From: Eudorina sp. 2006-703-Eu-15
Lineage: Eukaryota; Chlorophyta; Chlorophyceae; Chlamydomonadales; Volvocaceae
Length of the DNA: 64,000 nt
NCBI GenBank assembly: GCA_003117195.1
Contig: BDSI01000004.1
Span: 2,041,290 to 2,105,289, forward strand
Direction: 5' to 3'
Positions 34,823 to 45,213 of this stretch are shown here, piece after piece. Both the position numbers and the translations under genes were made by a program. The notes under the pieces are model-generated. The model ran no database searches. It saw only the letters and a program-made list of their open reading frames with translations, and had not been told where the DNA came from. Position 1 is the stretch's first letter. Every line of letters starts with the position of its first letter.

Positions 34823-35687
34823 GGAGGCCCGTGGGGCTGCCCAGAGAGAGGCGGCAGCTACGCGGGAGCAGCGCCGTAGCCCCGGTTTGTGTGATTGTGA
34901 TGCTGCTGCTGAGGCGGCGGCGGCTGCTGATCCCCGGGGGCTGCACCGTGGGTACGGTTGAGTCGGTTGTGAGTCGCAGACCCGAGCTGATCGGCTTGAG
35001 AAGCTGTTCAGTCACAAGCCACGAATAGCATGGACGAGCGGTTGATTAATACTGTTAGATAAGCCATGTTACATCGACACTTGCACAGGGCTGATCTTGT
35101 TTGAGGCAAGGAGATGCGAAGGCAGCGGTTAAGTGTTAATAATCACTTTCTTCTCGAAAATGCAAAGCACGCAAACAATGTGTTTACAGGCCACGCTTAT
35201 TATGGTTACTTAAGAATTGTCATTTGCAGCCGACCGAACGGCGTAAAACGCAGCAGGCCTTGGGCCCGCCTAGGACCATTTTGCTGGGAAAGTGCCACAG
35301 CAAGCGGTGTAAAGCTGGACACCAACTTATGCTTTGTGAACCAATATCTACCTGCAGTGGTTACTGTCGACGCGGCAATCAACAAGCTCTGCGCCGAACG
35401 GACAGGGCGTTTTCGGAGCGCATTCCTATAATCGACGGTCCCTCCAATATACAAACACCGTGTTGTTTTTACAGTGTAATGGATTGCGTAACATTCTCAT
35501 GCAACGTTGGTTGTTGCTGAGGCGGCTTTGCCACAGCACGGTTGAAGCCCACAGCAGGTGCTTGGCGGGATAGGTCAGCACCAACTGACTACATATATCC
35601 TATAACCAATAAACTAATAAATTGTGTTGTCCCGGTTGTCGCCCGCCGAACGGTTTCGGATTTCCTTCAAGTCTCGCGCAGCGCACG
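34823..35687. promoter_or_regulatory. Divergent region between villin-headpiece and RNA exonuclease genes
   Basis: 865 bp between two start codons facing away from each other, with AT-rich stretches at about 35035-35060 and 35440-35620. It should hold both 5' UTRs and promoters. No specific element was identified. Confidence 0.5.
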
Positions 35688-35972
35688 ATGAAAAGCAACC
35701 CGAAGCAGCACAACCCTGGCGGCAGTATTCCAGCAAGAAACGGCAACGACAGCGACCTGGAGGACGGCGAGCTCCCCGATGAGACGGCCGATGACTACGA
35801 AGAAGTCAGGGACCCGCCTCGCAAGCAGCGCAAGCTGGCGCACGGCGACGCAGCTGGCAAGCCAGGTCGCGGGCAGGCCCCCAAGACGCCCCACCGGGGC
35901 GCGCCGAAATCGGAGGCACCGGCGCATCCCACGGGCCGGCAGCCCCAGCAACACCAGACCCAGAGCCATCAT

Positions 35973-36019
<47 letters not shown>

Positions 36020-36917
36020 ACGTCACGCCTACCCGCCGGATGGTCAGCCTCAGCCAGCCGGCCGCCCCAAGCAGCCCAAGCAGCACCGCTACCGACACAA
36101 CGAACCGCCGCTGCATCCGCATCTGCAACAGCAACAGCCCAAACACGCGCTCCAGGCGGCAGCGCCACACGGCGCAGCCTCGCCCGCCGCGGGTGCTGGC
36201 GGCGGCGGCGCCAGTGCCGCCGCCACCGCGGCGGCCGCCGCCGCGTCCGCCGCAGCTGCGAACTCTGCGTCGTTTGAGGTCCGCCAGGTCGCTCTGAGGG
36301 ACGCCCTGAAGGCCCGTCTGCAGGCGCTCGAGGACATGGAGGTGGCGGCGAAGGCGAAGGGGGGCGGGGGCGGTCAGGGAGGTCAGGGCGGCGGCAGGGC
36401 AGCAGCAGCAGCAGCGGCGGCGGCGAGTGGAGGTGCGGGAGGAGCGGAAGGTGCATCTCCGGCGGCCGGCGGGGGCAACTACGTGGCAGACGTGTACAAG
36501 GAGGTGAGTGGGTGGCTGGGACTGGGTGAGGCCCCCGCAGCCCCAGGCACCCGGACACTGCTCCGAAACCGCTCTTGGGGCGCTCCCTCCCTCCCCCTCC
36601 TCCCATCACACGCCAACCCCGCATACCCACCCGGCCACTCACCCGGCCGTACGGCACGCGCAGGCCATCCCCAGTGTGGAGATCAAGACGCCGGCCGGGG
36701 CTGCTGCCGGCGGCGGCGGCGGCTCCTCCTCCTCCTCCTCCTCGGCGCCCCCCTTCATCAAGCTTGCGGATGTGCAGTCTCTGGTGCTGTGGGTGCTGGG
36801 CCAGTCGGGGAGCCTGGTGGAGGCACCCCGCTGGGTGTTTGTCAAGGTAAGTCTGTGTTGGGGGGGGAGGGCCGGGGAGGGCCAATGGGTGGGTGGGGGG
36901 TCGAGGTGGCGGATCGG

Positions 36918-36952
<35 letters not shown>

Positions 36953-39900
36953 GGGGGGGTGGGGGTGGTAACTGGACATAGGTAGGGGAACGCACTTGGC
37001 GAGCTGTGCCGGCGGGGTTGAGAGATTTGGGCGAGCTGGCCGGGCCGGGCCCTACAGGTCCATACCCACCTCCTCACCCCCTTCCGTCCACACACCCCCT
37101 CGGCTCCGTCTCCAACCCTACTGCGCACTCGTTATGGGCCTCCCCTCCCCTCCCCTCCCCTCCCATTAGGCCCCTTGGCCCTCCTCACGCTGATCCCAGT
37201 CCCCGCACCTCCTGCAACCCCCCTCCTGCAACCCCCCTCCTGCAATTTCCCCCCTGCAACTCCCCTCCTGCAATCCCCCCTCCAAAACCTCGCCAAAACC
37301 CGCCCCTCTTTTCGCCCCTCGCCACACCCCCCCACACACGCTCCCCCCCCAGAACAAGCCGCTGATCGATGGGGTGGTGCTGGTGCTGGCCAGTGGGCTG
37401 TGCAAGGCCGCGCTGGAGGAACAGAGGGTGGGAGGGGCGGGGGAGATGGGGGAGCCGGGAGAGGACGTTCGGGGACTTCTCGGGGTTCCGCGCTGTCGTG
37501 ATTGGCTGACAACTGGGCAGAGGGGGCCTGAGGGGCAGAGGGGGCCTGAGGGGCGGAGGGGCGGAGGGGGGTCCGTCCCAAGGGCAGACCCCACCCGGCG
37601 GTCGTGTACGGCAGTGTCGGAGCCGCACCCGGCTTCGTGACCGCCCTCCCTCTCCGTCCGCGACCCGGTGCTCTGGCAGCAGCAGCGCAGCTTCAAAATG
37701 TCTACCAGTTTCCTATGCCCTCCCTCCCTCCCGCCCTCCCGCCCGGCCCCCCCCATCCTCCACCCCGTTCCTCCCTCCCCCTCAAAAACCCCAATGACCG
37801 CAGCATCTGCTGCCCTTCCTCTCCAGCCTGGGCCGGCCGGCTGTCGTACACACGGGCGCACAGGTCAAGCCAGGTGCGTGCGTGTGTGGTTGTGTGTGTG
37901 CGTGTGTATTTATTGGGGGGACAAGGGGCAGGGGTCCGCTTGTTCTGCTCTCCCGGGCTCAATCTCGGGCATCTTCCCTCCCCCTCCCCCCCTCCCCTCC
38001 ACAGCCCAAAACACGGCTGAGCTGTTGACGACGCGGGTGACACTGCGGGGGGGCAAGCGGAAGAGGTCGGGGGACGTGATGGCGGCGCCGCCACCAGCTG
38101 GAGAGCAGCCCGCAGCCGCCGCCGCCGCCGCCGTCGTCGCCGCCGCCGTCGCGGGGACCACTGCAGCAGCCCCAGGCGCCGACGGTGGCGGTAGCGGCCG
38201 ACAGGACGCGGCGGCGGCGGCGAAGTCGGCGGGCGATGGGGGCGGGCGGGCGGCGGTGGAGGAGGGCGGCTACGGGACGGCGGCGGCGCCGCCTCCGCCT
38301 CCGCCAGCGGGCGTGGCGCTGCCGCCCGGGCCCTTCCCGCCCTCGCACTACGTGGCCACCCTGGAGCAGCTGAGGCAGCACGAGTATCCCCTGCCGTCCC
38401 TAGAGCTGGGGGAGGAGCAGGAGCAGGAGGAGGAGGAGGCGGGGGCGCGCGTGGCGGCAGGGGGAGGAGGAGGAGGAGGTCGAGGGGGGGTTGTCCCCGA
38501 GGGGGGAGGCCGACTGGTGTGTCCCCCCGGCTTCGTGGCGACGAGGCCGTCGGGTGAGTGTTGCCGTACATGCCGTACAATAGGGTTGTTTGCATTCGTC
38601 GTACAGTGTACGAGCGTGTTATACACAGCATAGCGGGCCGCCATCCGTCACCACCGGAGCCGCGCCACGGCAACACCCCCCCGGCCCCCGGACGCATCTC
38701 CGCTCCGCTCCCCGCGGGATGAGGGCTGAGGGATGAGGGCTGAGGGATGAGCGCTGAGGGATGAGGGCTGAGGGATGAGGTCCCCCCCAACAGCGCCCTG
38801 CGGTCCGTGACTCGCCCCGCCACATCTCCCACCCCCCGCTTTGCCGCTGCCCGCAATTCTGTCTCCGCTCCCCCGCCCCCCCGCTGTGTCTGGGCTGTTT
38901 CTTTTTTATCCCCCGCTCCCCCGCTTAACGCTTTACTCCCGCTCCCGCCTCAGTCATTCGGCCCCCACCCCACCAAGCCCTCGCTGTGGGCCCACCCCGC
39001 CCGCCCGTGCCTCTGTGCCCCTGTGCCGCTTCCCCCTCCCCACCTTTGGAACTCGGCTCCGCACCACCTCCACCACCACGGCCCCCACGCACCCTCTGCA
39101 TCCCTCCCCCACCCCCACCCCCACCCCCACCCCCGGACGTTTGCTCTGGCAGCAGCAGCAGCAGCAGCAGTTTGAATATGTCTACCAATGTCCTCTATTC
39201 CCCCCTCCCCCCGACCCCCCCGCTGCTATGTATGTATGGTAAGTAACTTGGGTCGCGTATTGACTCCTGTGCCACGTATCGGTTCCCCAATCCATACCCC
39301 CCCGCTGCCGCTGCCGCCGGCTGTCAGGCGACCCGGCGGCCCGGGAGCGCATGGTGGCGCTGGACTGCGAAATGTGCATCACGGAGGCGGGATTCGAACT
39401 CACGCGGATCACTCTGGTGGCCGGACCCGGCTGGGAGCCGGGGACGGCCGCGGGGGCTGCCGCGGCCGCAGCCGCTTCCAGAAGAGCGGGGGCAACGCCG
39501 GGGCCGGGGTCTGGGCCCGGGGCAGTGGCGGGGTCGGGAGGCGGGCGGGGGCCCAAGGGCGGGAAGGGTTCGAGAGGAGGGGGTCTGGGGGCCGGCGGCG
39601 GCGGCGGTGGAGGTGACGGGGGCAACGGCGTGGCGACGGCGGTTGGCGGGAAGAAGGGCTACCCCAGCGGTGCCGTACTGATGGACGAGCTGGTGGTTCC
39701 GGAGCGGCCTATCCTGGACTACAACACGCGGTACAGCGGCATCACGGCCCAGATGCTGGAGGTGGGTGGGGGGTGGGCGGGTTGGGGGACTTAAATTGAG
39801 AAAAATAATAAATAAACCCGTAGAACGAACCCGGGCACACCCAGCATAACTCAGTATACTTACGGGGTGCGGGTGGGGGGGGAGGAGCAGGGCGACGAGG

Positions 39901-42900
39901 AGGGGCAGGAGGAGGAGGACGCGGTGGTGGGGGAGGGCCCCGTCGGCAGGCCCTGGGGGAGGGGGAAATGGAGGCAATGAGGGAGATCCTGAAGGAGTAC
40001 ATGTTAGCGCTGTGATAGGAAAGGCGGAAAAAAAGGGGGAAAGGGAAAAGGGGGAAAAGGGAAAGGTGGGTAAGGGAAAGGGGGGAATGGGAGGAAAGGG
40101 AAAAGGGGTTGGAGGGAGGACGTCAGCTGCATCCGTCGGGCCCGGGTCCCGGGTCCCTCGGGTCCCCAAGCAGCCCGGGGGGGAGGGGAGGGAAGAGGGA
40201 AGGGGGACTGGCGGGAGGTGGACGGTCGGGATCGCTGCCCCCCGGACGTGTCCGCGAGTCGCACCGTGGGGATCGACCTGTGTGGGGTTGAGCGCCTCGC
40301 CCCCCCCCCCCATATACCTGTGACTGACTGACCTCTCGAACTGCTGCTGCTCCTGGTACTGCCGCCTGTACTGCCGCCTATACTGCCGCCTGTACTGCCG
40401 CCTGTGCTGCTGCCTGTACTGCCGCCTGTGCTGCTACTGGTGTACTGCTGGTGTACTGCGTCGCAGGGTTGTACGAACCGGCTGGAGGACGTCCGGGTGC
40501 GTCCAGGGAGGATGGAAGCGGGGATGAAAGATGGAACACCAGAAACGAAGCCAGAAACGAAGCCAGAGCCACTCAGAATGCTTTGCGTGTTGGAGGGAGG
40601 GAAACGAAGCCAGAAACGAACCCGAAGCGTGTTGGAGGGTGGTGGCCTCCGGAGCAGCGGCGGGACGGCAGGAGATGGGGCCCCCGGGACAAGTCGCACG
40701 GGGTTGCCGTACCACATGGATGTGTTCAGGGAAGAGCTACTTGTGTGTGCGTTTGTGTGTTTGTCGGGGTATGCGTGTCGGTGGTGTGTGTGTCGGTATG
40801 TGTATTGCGACCCCGTGCATATCCCACCCAGCCCCTCCCCCTCCTCCCCCCCTCCCGCCCGCGCTCTGGCAGCAGCGCAGTATAAAAATGTCTACCAATT
40901 TCCTATACCCCTCCCCTCGCCCCCCCCCCCCGCCCCCCCGCTTCCGCTCCAGGAGCGGTTCCTGCAGCTGGTGTCCTCGGAGACTCTGCTGGTGGGCCAC
41001 GCGCTGGAGAACGACCTGGTGGCCCTGGGGGTGTGTCACTGCAGGGTGCTGGACACCGCCATCCTCTTCCCACACCCCAAGGGACCGCCGTACAAGAGCG
41101 CGCTCAAGGTACGACAGGGCGCGGGGTGGGGGGAGGCTGGCGGAGTGTGCTGGGAGGGGGGGGCGGCGGTGGGTGCGGGGAGCGGGTATCAGGGGGCTGT
41201 GCCGACGGCCCACCAATTGGAGCTGATGGGAGGCCCCAAGCCCTCCCCCTCCTCTTCCCCCCTGGAGCAGCCGCTCTCCCGCGCAGTAGAAGCGCATGTT
41301 GTCATGCTCCTCCTGTCCATTCCTGTTCCCCCGCCCACCACCACCCATTTCCTATAACCCCCCAACCTCCTCACCAAACCTTATCCGACCGATTCGACCT
41401 CAGGGGGCCCCCATGACGTCTCCGGGCTTTTAATTTGCTTCCCCTCCCCCTTCCCGCTCCCCCTCCTCCCGCCGCCCCCTCCCCCCGGGTCAGATCCTGG
41501 CCCGCCGCTTCCTGCGCCGCACCATCCAGGAGGGCTCCCACGACTCGGTGGTGGACGCCCGCACCGCCCTCGACCTGGCGCTGCTCAAGATACAAAAGGG
41601 TGCGGAGGGGTGAGGCTATGGCGGGGTGGGTCACATGTGGCGAGGCTATGGGGTGGCGGGTGGGATGAGGGGGGAGGAGGGTGCGGCCGCCACGGCGGTT
41701 CCTCCTACCGTATTGGCAGTAGCCGGTGTGGCGCCTGGGACTGCTCCCGGCCCACGGCGCGGGTGCCACCACCCACCACCCGGCGCCTCCCGGCTCTTAA
41801 CCGACCTTCGCAATCCCCTTATGAACCGCACTTCGCCCTGTCCCGGGGCCCGCCCCGCTCTCCCCGCCCCCTCCCCCGCCCACCGCCTCCGCCTCACGAC
41901 CGGCCCCTCCGCCCCTCCGCCCCCCTCCAGGCCCCGCCTACGGCTGCAACGGCTCCGGCCCCCACAGCACCACCCCCCGGCTTGTGGAGGTGCTGGCGGG
42001 GCACAGCGGGGTGAGGTCCTGTCTGGTGGACCGACACGACGTGCTGGGCAGGTGGGGCAGGAGGGGGGCGGGCTGAGGGGTAGGCCTGAGGGATGGGGGT
42101 TAGGCCTGAGGGAGGGCTGGAGGGGAATGGAGAGAGGGGGGGCTCTGAGGCATGGCGGGGCAGGGGGCCATTAGGGCGGGGCAGGGGCAGGGAAATGGTG
42201 AGGAATGGCCTGAGGGAGGGCAGGAGAGGGGGCCAGAGTATGTCCCTGTCAGGAGGGCACCTACAGCCCTACGCGGGCGGAAGCTGTTTGAGGGGGGGCC
42301 AGGGACGCGGCAAGGGCACCGGGCAGGGTGGGTTTGGTGTGGACGTTGGGGCCGAGTGGGCAAGGGGGGCTGAGGGGTGGTGGGTGGCGGGCAGGTGGAG
42401 CGGGGTGAGTCAATGAAGACAGGGGGGTAAGACACCTCCCCCCTTCCCCCACCACCCCGTGGGGGTGGAATGGGTGCCGCCCCCCGGAGGTGTGTGATGT
42501 CGTACTGCTGCCAGTGGCCGTGAAGCTCCTGTCGTACTGCCGTACGGACACCCTCTTCTCCCTCCTCTCCCCGCGCGTGCGTGCGATACCAGGTATGCTA
42601 CCGGCAACGCGGCTGCCGTACCCGTGGCGAGCGATGACGACGCGGTGGCGACGGCGGGCCGCCAGGCGGCTTCCCGTACGTACGGCTTCGTGTGGACGCA
42701 GCTGACGGAGGTTGCCGTATTCATGTTCCGCAGGTGGGTGGGTTGGGTGCCCCCCGCCGGCGCTCTCAGATCATTTGGGGCCATGTTTGGGGCTGGGGGC
42801 GAACTTGTATCTGTGAAGAGAACAAGAGAACTGTGACGAAGTTGATCAGGTCGGTGGTTTGGTTTGGTTGTTTATTTGTGACGGGGGGAGACAGAGGGGT

Positions 42901-44524
42901 GGGACGGGTGAGGGGTGAGGGAGGGCCCCGCTGGGTGCGATGTTTGTGCGAAGCCGCCGACCTGCCGTACTTGCTGTACGGCGACCCCGCGACCCGCAGG
43001 GCGAAACACAAGGCGCGGCTGGAGGAGAGGATGGAGCAGGAACGGGCCGCCGCCGCGGCGGCGGCGGCTCCGCCGCCGCCGAAAGGGAAGTCGTCTCATG
43101 TACGACCAGCCAGTGGGGGCTCCGGCGGCGCCGTAGCAGGCGCTGCCGCCGCCGCCGCCAACGGCAAACCGGCGCCTGGGGCCGTTGGCGGGGCCACACC
43201 CGTTGCTTCGGCGGCGGTCGGGGCGGCGGCGGCAGCGGGCGGCGGCGCCGCCAACGGCACACCTGGAGCCGCGCCGGCTCACGAGCCTGACTACTCGGAT
43301 GCCGTACTAGAACAGCTTCTCGTGTCGTACGACGACCGGCTACGGCGGCTGTGGGAGGCCCTGCCGCCGCGGCACATGCTCGTGATCGCGACTGGCGCGG
43401 GAGATACGGCGGAGTACGACAGGTACGACTTGCCGGCGATCCCCGCCTTGCGCCGTGCTTTCCCGAGCGTTGCCAGCTAGACTCCCTTCCAGGCAGGCAG
43501 CTGCCCCCTTCCCGGGCCCGCCGCGGCCGCTGCGGGTGCTGTTGCCGCTGTTCTCTAAGGGCCACCGCGCGCTGTGAGCGACTGGTTGTTTCGTTGACCC
43601 GCGTATGTCTGTCAAACGTCACACCGTCGGGTGGCCCGTGGGCTGGGGGAGCCTTTCCCTCCCCCGCACGGAGGCCCATTTTCGACTTTCTGGTCCAGTC
43701 AAGGTCCGCGCCCCCTGGATGTGCGTTTCATGATCAGTACCACACCCCTGTGGTCCCCCCCTCCACCGCCCGGCCCCCCACACACCACCCCGCCCCCAGG
43801 TTGTACGAGCAGAAGTGCAAGCGGTGCTCTAGGGAGGCGGGTCTGCCGCCGTGGACCCTGGTGCGACCGACCCGTGGGGCAGCGTGGGGGCGGATGGGGG
43901 TGCGGGGTGTTTGGGGGGGGGGTCGTGTCGGGCCAGGCGGGGTCGTGTCGGGCCAGGCGGGGTCGTGTCGGGCCAGGCGGGGTCGTGTCGGGCCAGGCGG
44001 GGTCGTGTCGGGCCAGGCGGGGTCGTGTCGGGCCAGGCGGGGTCGTGTCGGGCCAGGCGGGGTCGTGTCGGGCCAGGCGGGGCCGTGTCGGGCCAGGCGG
44101 GGTCGTGTCGGGCCAGGCGGGGTCGTGTCGGGCCAGGCGGGGTCGTGTCGGGCCGTGAACTCTCTGTCCTGTCCTGTCCCTGGAGTCCCCGACGGCCCCT
44201 CGGTGGCAACCCCCCCTGGAGCAGCGCCCTGTGTGTGAGGGTGGTTGGCCTGCCTTGTGCTGAACACATCTGCTGTGCCATCAAACTTCATCTTCCCCCT
44301 CCATAAACACCCTCATCCCCGCGCCCTCTCCTCCTCATCCCTTTCCTCCACCCCACCCCTTGAAGGCGGAGGACGACGCGCTGGTGGCCCTGGGGGCCCG
44401 AGTGACGCAGTCGCTGTGCTTCGCGGCGGTCAAGGGGGCGGGGCCGGTTGCGGGGCCGGGGAGCGGGGCGGGGAGGGGCGGAGGCGGGGGAGGGCGGGCG
44501 GGGGCGGCTGAGGGCGGCAAGTGA
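35688..44524 (+). CDS. DEDDh RNA exonuclease (REX/SDN type)
   Basis: A 3'-5' RNA exonuclease, by family likely to trim structured or small RNAs. Exons: 35688-36503, 36664-36846, 37353-37427, 37804-37873, 38005-38553, 39328-39761, 40953-41108, 41494-41599, 41931-42051, 42593-42733, 43000-43422, 43493-43573, 43800-43860, 44366-44524; 1124 residues. The N-terminal 270 residues are low complexity (His and Gln runs near 95-112, then Ala-rich). A middle domain reads GVVLVLASGL and VKPAQNTAELLTTR. The exonuclease has all five catalytic positions: D577 and E579 (ALDCEMC), D730 (HALENDL), H777 and D782 (HDSVVDA). A Gly-rich insertion of about 80 residues separates Exo I from Exo II. A C-terminal region with LVDRHDVLG and FVWTQL follows as in SDN/REX1 relatives. 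The exon at 43493-43573 is the least certain. Confidence 0.85.
37695..37722 (+). repeat. Intron-end repeat family C, exonuclease copy 1
   Basis: AAAATGTCTACCAGTTTCCT followed by ATGCCC, in intron 3, about 80 bases before the acceptor. It is preceded by GCTCTGGCAGCAG, as are the two copies that follow in this gene. Confidence 0.7.
38715..38785. repeat. 15-bp minisatellite in exonuclease intron 5
   Basis: Four to five copies of GAGGGATGAGGGCTG, one with GCGCTG in place of GGGCTG. Confidence 0.85.
38885..38915 (+). repeat. Intronic repeat family A, copy 4
   Basis: TGTGTCTGGGCTGTTTCTTT then T-run and C-run, in intron 5 of the exonuclease gene, sense orientation. Confidence 0.6.
39171..39200 (+). 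repeat. Intron-end repeat family C, exonuclease copy 2
   Basis: ATATGTCTACCAATGTCCTC preceded by GCTCTGGCAGCAG, in intron 5. A family D element follows within 30 bases and separates it from the acceptor at 39326-39327. Confidence 0.65.
39227..39302 (+). repeat. 72-bp repeat family D, copy 2, with target duplication
   Basis: Bases 39231-39302 are identical to 29180-29251. The insert is flanked by CCCCCCCGCTGC at 39215-39226 and again at 39297-39308. Part of the C-run may belong to the element, so the certain duplication is CGCTGC. It lies in intron 5 of the exonuclease gene, 25 bases before the acceptor. Confidence 0.8.
39775..39835 (-). repeat. Intronic repeat family B, copy 4
   Basis: At the start of exonuclease intron 6. 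The reverse complement contains CCCGGGTTCGTTCTACGGGT, then TTATTT and CAATTTAAG. A related block with repeated CCAGAAACGAA lies at 40545-40640 in the same intron. Confidence 0.45.
40350..40450. repeat. 12-bp tandem repeat in exonuclease intron 6
   Basis: Seven or more imperfect copies of TGTACTGCCGCC, with some units changed to GTGCTGCTGCC. Confidence 0.8.
40881..40912 (+). repeat. Intron-end repeat family C, exonuclease copy 3
   Basis: TATAAAAATG directly followed by TCTACCAATTTCCTATACCC, 41 bases before the acceptor at 40951-40952, preceded by GCTCTGGCAGCAG. This is the fullest copy and serves as the reference here. Confidence 0.75.
43921..44154. repeat. 20-bp minisatellite, about 12 copies
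   Basis: Unit GGTCGTGTCGGGCCAGGCGG in the last exonuclease intron. One copy has GGCCGTG near 44081. Three units make 60 bases, so a false repeating 20-residue peptide appears in every frame. Confidence 0.95.
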
Positions 44525-45213
44525 GGTGTGACGACGAGTAGCCACTTCCCCTCTGTCCATTTCTCTAGTAATGCCGCAGTGTGAGGCACCTCTGTGAGGC
44601 ACCGAGGTCGAGATTGGGTACCGGACCTGTCGTGTGAGCCTGTGGAGCTGAGGGACACGGAGGGGGGGGGTAGTGGAGGTTGTGGTGGTAACGGTGGTGG
44701 AGGTGGTGGTGATAACGGTGGTGGTGGTGGCAGCCGGATCGCGGTCGGTGACTGCAGCCGCGGCCAACCGTTGTCGAGCCAACCGTTGGACCCACCTCCC
44801 CCCCCACTGCCCCGAGGGACCTCCCCCCCCAGGAAGGGGGACCCGGCGGTGGTCCGGACGGACACACAGGGCGCGACAGGGCGCCCCTACAGCCGCTCCC
44901 GGCGGGCTGCTGCTGCTGCTGCTGCTGCTGCGGGGCGCTCCCGGTGGAGTGGGGGGCCAGCTCATGAGGCCCACATCAACCACATGCGACCGCGACCGCA
45001 GATTGCCCCTCCCCGGATAGACACGACGGGTCCCATGGGTCCAGTTTACATCGTACATCGGAATATCATCGGTACATCGGAATACGGTATGCATCCATTT
45101 GGAATCGTCCCGACAGCGCAGAGCAGAGAAGCGCAGAGCAGCGCAGCGCCTCTCTCCCCCTTGCCCCCCCCCACACACACAAGGCCTCTACGCTCAGTTT
45201 TCCTTTACACCCA
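44525..45213. other. Convergent 3' region between exonuclease and ZIP genes
   Basis: Holds both 3' UTRs. Simple (GGT)n and (GCT)n runs occur near 44670-44740 and 44910-44930. No further gene was seen. Confidence 0.5.
45046..45050 (-). terminator. TGTAA polyadenylation signal
   Basis: Minus-strand TGTAA 164 bases after the ZIP gene stop. Another TGTAA lies only 5 bases after the stop (45205-45209), which seems too close to be used. Confidence 0.45.

Noticed and set aside
40453..41357. Long open frames in the exonuclease introns
   Set aside because: They overlap C-rich or G-rich intron sequence, lack domains and conflict with the in-phase exons carrying the catalytic residues.
43921..44154. 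Regular repeats that might suggest a CRISPR array
   Set aside because: Units are contiguous, without spacers, in a eukaryotic intron.
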